A stretch of 56,704 bases of DNA, from assembly GCA_013115125.1 (NCBI GenBank), contig JABANN010000178.1, positions 1 to 56,704 of the forward strand, written 5' to 3'. Positions 53,614 to 56,704 of the stretch are shown piece after piece (position 1 is the stretch's first letter; each line of letters begins with the position of its first letter). This DNA is from Perkinsus olseni. Lineage: Eukaryota; Perkinsozoa; Perkinsida. Under the pieces are notes generated by a model, which was not told the origin of the DNA, made no database searches, and saw only the letters and a program-made list of their open reading frames with translations. The position numbers and the translations under genes are program-made.

Positions 53614-54860
53614 TCAGTACGAACGCAGAACGGTCCATTTATTGCGATAGTAAACCATCATTCCCTTCAAATATTTTCTCTCAATCATCCTTGACCTCGA
53701 GAAGGAGGGTAGTGCGAACGTGAAGGCTTCACCTCTGGTGACTTCCTTCGGGCCGAGGGTATAAAAAGTGTAGCTACGGCCGCTATCAAGGGTGGTGGTC
53801 AACCTGTTCCGAAAATCGACTCGCTTGTCGCCGTCCATGAAAGAGTGCATTGTACGTTTTCGGAAGTTGTCCGTAGATGTTGTGAGACTTGCCGTATACC
53901 TCGGGCTGTCACTCTTGTACAGAGTAGGACGGTAGTAGGCGAAATCCTCGGGCCTAACTCTATGAAAAGTGTAGTGCATTTGACGGCCTCCCTTAGTGCT
54001 GGTGAACATGAGGTCGAAAGATTCCGGGCGGTCCCCTCGAGGGTTCAAGTAGAGCACCGAGGTAACGAAGTCAATGGCGGGTTGATCGATATCGCAGGGC
54101 ATGACCAAGACATGAGTTTCAATCGCTGAATCGTCGGGCTGGTTGAAACGAATCTTCTTCGCTGCGCTTCTTAGGTTTCCCCTGAACTTATTGAAGGCGC
54201 TGGTCGAGTGCGGGTTCTTCTTATCATTGAACTGGAAGATGGGCGGGTAGGTCACGACATCACAGCTCCGCGTGACAACGTTTTCAGGTCGAGCCTGTCT
54301 CCATTGCCTTGTGGAGTTGTACATGAAAATGTCGGTGAAATCACCATCTTTTTTCTTAGCAACACATTAACCGCTTTCATCGCCGTCGAAATTGGAAGAC
54401 GTCAATAGACGTCGACGACAGGGGGGTCAGTTGAATCCACCGAGGACTTCGCAGGAGCACGGTCCCTACGGTACTCGACTAAGCCTTTTCTCCTGCGGAA
54501 CAATGAGGCGTCGACCTGGTCGGTACCATCTACCACGACATCGTTCTTGTAGCGAAACACCGGGGAGTCAGCGTGGCTCGTACCACGCATTACGGAATCT
54601 CTCTTCTTGCCAAACATGGGGGAGTCAACCTGGTCCAGACCGCCCTCGATGACATCTCTCTGTTCGCCGAACATCGAAGATTCTGTGGAGTCCGTTTCGT
54701 CAAAGACCCCAGCATCCATCTCGATGTCGTCTATCAGGCCTTTGTCGAGTAGGAGCTGTTCGTACTCGTCTAAGCTGAGGAACCTAGACGACGCTGGAGG
54801 GCTGCCGGACAGGTGAAGCCGCCGGCCTAGGGCCAGCCAGGGGGCTCCCACACTAACCAC
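53614..54860 (-). CDS. Unknown protein with internal DSxMFG-type repeats
   Basis: Two exons on the minus strand. Exon 1 (54860 down to about 54415) starts MVSVGAPWLALGRRLHL, possibly a weak signal peptide, and has four imperfect repeats of about 19-21 residues around SSMFGEQRDVIEGG, SPMFGKKRDSVMRG, SPVFRYKNDVVVDG and ASLFRRRKGLVEY. An intron of about 65 nt (GTCGTCGACG to GTTGCTAAG) keeps frame to KKDGDFTDIFMYNSTRQW in exon 2, which runs to the stop at 53614 through FVTSVLYLNPRGDRPESF, YTFHRVRPEDFAYYRPTL and TMHSFMDGDKRVDFRN. The last part, HSFxxGD followed by a beta-rich GRSYTFYTLGPKEV, faintly resembles the end of the secreted pair at 14882 and 20030, but this is too weak for a family call. 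An upstream donor (GGTAAG near 54990) hints at an earlier exon. Function unknown. Confidence 0.6.
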
Positions 54861-55551
54861 CGAAACGACCTTTGCACGATACCACCCGAGCGGGAGACAC
54901 CTCCATCCGAAAGTGGGTTGCGCGCGCCACGAACTTTATCTTTACGCCCTGTTCAATGAAGAGTGCATCATCCGAAATTGGCACTTACCGAAGACGTATG
55001 TGATCGAACAAATACACGGTGCTACCACGTTCAGCAGAATTGTACAACTCACGAATATATAGAATGACGAAGAGCCATTTCTCGAATCACGGAGAAACCG
55101 AATCCGGAACTGCCCGAGCCACCAAGGGGACACGGGACCGGATACGTAACACACCACTAACGGAACTATACTGCTCACCGGAAACGACTATATACCGAAT
55201 CCACTGTTACTAAGGTGATACCGAAAATTTCATGCAGTGGCTCAACAACGGCGATTGCAGTGATATTGGTGAGATATCCAAATGTCGATCCCGAGATACT
55301 TCACTTACCGTCTCGGGTAATTCCGTGATGACCATCACTAGACTAACACAACCAGCACTGAATTTGAGAAGCTATAAAAATTCAGCTACCGTTGAGCCGT
55401 AGTATCACTGGGTATACTTAATGGCAATTAATGGATCAGAAACGACCAAATCACTCTCCTTCACGATTAGTGGTTCACGAATTAAGGTTACAATGAGCGT
55501 AACGGGCGACTCTCCAGAATTGTAAGGGACAGAGCATACAATGGACTCGTA
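54861..55551. other. Gap without recognised gene
   Basis: Upstream region of the repeat gene and 3' flank of the protease gene. No recognised feature apart from a possible 5' exon near 54990. Confidence 0.4.
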
Positions 55552-56704
55552 CTATAGCTTGATCTTCTTGCGGCGGGAGAATATCGGAGGTTCGTCTCCT
55601 GGGAGCATGCGAGGGAATTGCTTAGCTCGCCTCTCCTCGACACATGCTATGATGTGGTTTCGCATGTCGGACTCACGTAGATTGACCTTGCCAGGCTGGA
55701 CACCGCCCAGCAGAAACTCAGTACAGAATGCCAAAGTAAATGCACCACAGAGCGCGGACATTGGGGTTTGTTGTTGTGTGGGTAACACAGTGACCTCTGC
55801 TTCGGCACCGTAGATTCGCCGCAAGAGCTCCATCATACCATTGGAAGGCTGCGATGACATGCAGCTAGAGTCACAATAGTAAATGCGTCCCCTCTTTACA
55901 ACCGTACAGGCGTAGTGGTTCTCGGCACTGTCGAAGAGAGGTTGCATGAATAGTGTGGTCGAGGTAACCGCAGCTTGGCTCAGACTCGGTAGCGAACTTG
56001 GCGTGTCTTGATGCAAGAACATACCGGCCAGTGGTCGAGGCGGAGGTGAGAGCTTCTTACGTGCAACCAGCAGAGACATCCAGAAGTCCACCACCGAGTC
56101 GGACAAGCTTGTTCCCTCCCTGCCGAGATCAGCTAAATCCTCCAAGGTCACAGTCCGCCTTCCGTTCCCATTTCCTGTTGGTATGCTCTGCCACACATTT
56201 TGGCGAGCCAGGTGGGTAGGTGCTCCCGGGATGCTCGGAGAAACCGGAGGATCATTGGTTAAGACCGACTGCTGGCAGGATGGTGGGAAGACCCCAGCAG
56301 CTGAGAGGGAGTAGGGGTGGGATCTCGAGGAGGATGCTCCAGGAATGGGGGTACAAGCAGAGGAGCTTGATCCCACAGGTTGGGAAGTGTTACTCGCCAG
56401 ACCTGATGTGAGAAGATCAGAGCGCCGTGTTGTCGTATCCGGCTCGTTGACTCACCCGCTGGACTCGCGTAGCTCCCACCATCATTAGCCGACGACTGCC
56501 AAGTGTTCTGCGTTCCAAAGCGACATGGTCCTGAAGACAGGTCCTCAGACAAGGAGCGTGAGAATCATAAGATGCAACTCAAGTAAGGATCCCGTACCTA
56601 CCTGTCGTCGCAGTCTGGGGTGTGGCTTCTTCCCACGGGTACGGAAAAGGGTCGATCTCGGGACGAACCTCATCGCCACCCGGCGGGGTCAACCGGCGTA
56701 AGTG
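55552..56704 (-). CDS. Ulp1-like cysteine protease (C48 type), runs off the window
   Basis: The main exon (56407 to 55552) ends KIKL. Catalytic-domain landmarks: LSDSVVDFWMSLLVARKK, HYACTVVKRGRIYYCDSS (His and Asp), VLPTQQQTPMSALCGAFTLA (Gln and nucleophilic Cys) and VNLRESDMRNHIIACVEERR. The H-D-Q-C order and spacing match the SUMO-protease Ulp1 fold. The N-terminal half is Ser/Pro-rich and holds a related pair TQNTWQSS and RQNVWQSI. A second exon (about 56460-56570, DLSSGPCRFGTQNTW) and a third (about 56594-56704, EIDPFPYPWEEATPQT) lie upstream, joined by introns GTGAGTCAACG to CATCAG and GTAGGTACG to GTCTGAG. The gene continues beyond the window end. Such stand-alone Ulp1-like proteases can be host SUMO proteases or belong to mobile elements; no element context is visible here. 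Confidence 0.75.

Noticed and set aside
55552-56376. Protease as part of a capsid-bearing mobile element
   Set aside because: No other element gene or terminal repeat is visible nearby; the call stays at family level.

Overview
The window reads as nuclear DNA of a protist alveolate, most likely a Perkinsus-type parasite of bivalves. The evidence is eukaryotic: a kinesin, a tubulin-tyrosine-ligase-like enzyme, the proteasome subunit RPN7, METTL18, tRNA-Gln(CUG), and coding sequence cut by very many short GT-AG introns (about 40-60 nt). Several recognisable genes become continuous only after these introns are removed. The genus is inferred from protein style and intron style; no marker gene is present. 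Exon joins were made by eye, using reading frame and similarity between paralogues, so start codons are often uncertain.

Layout. 0.6-2.0 kb: a TIR-like gene. 2.5-8.2 kb: SAM, FHA, FHA and RING coding modules on the plus strand, with a hAT-like MITE between the FHA modules. 8.6-13.7 kb: a kinesin whose largest intron holds a transposase-like fragment. 14.2-21.5 kb: a duplicated unit of tRNA-Gln plus a minus-strand secreted-protein gene, with an aldo-keto reductase, a perfect hairpin and a 24-bp minisatellite in between. 21.8-26.1 kb (minus): RPN7 and METTL18. 26.5-28.7 kb: two CCCH zinc-finger paralogues. 30.4-45.2 kb: seven head-to-tail paralogues (A-G) coding for secreted proteins. 45.7-48.2 kb: a decayed MULE transposon and a 99-bp minisatellite. 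48.8-51.3 kb: a TTLL glutamylase-type gene. 51.6-53.2 kb: a Vma12/TMEM199-like V-ATPase assembly factor. 53.6-56.7 kb (minus): a repeat-bearing gene and a Ulp1-like cysteine protease that runs off the window.

The most striking content is the seven-gene secreted family. It follows a near-fixed exon template: a signal-peptide exon ending in phase 0, an exon of exactly 86 nt in six of seven copies, an 84-nt exon in four copies, and a 92-nt exon in most. It shows gene conversion that includes introns, one copy with a lost splice donor, one with a frameshift, and a signal peptide enlarged by an ATG microsatellite. This is what a fast-evolving exported family of a parasite would look like, but its function is unknown. 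The second notable pattern is that three short introns carry sequence resembling the T-arm of a tRNA. In the TTLL gene the intron boundaries are fixed by the protein reading frame.

Housekeeping genes (RPN7, METTL18, V-ATPase assembly, tubulin modification, kinesin) are interleaved with these families and share no evident pathway.
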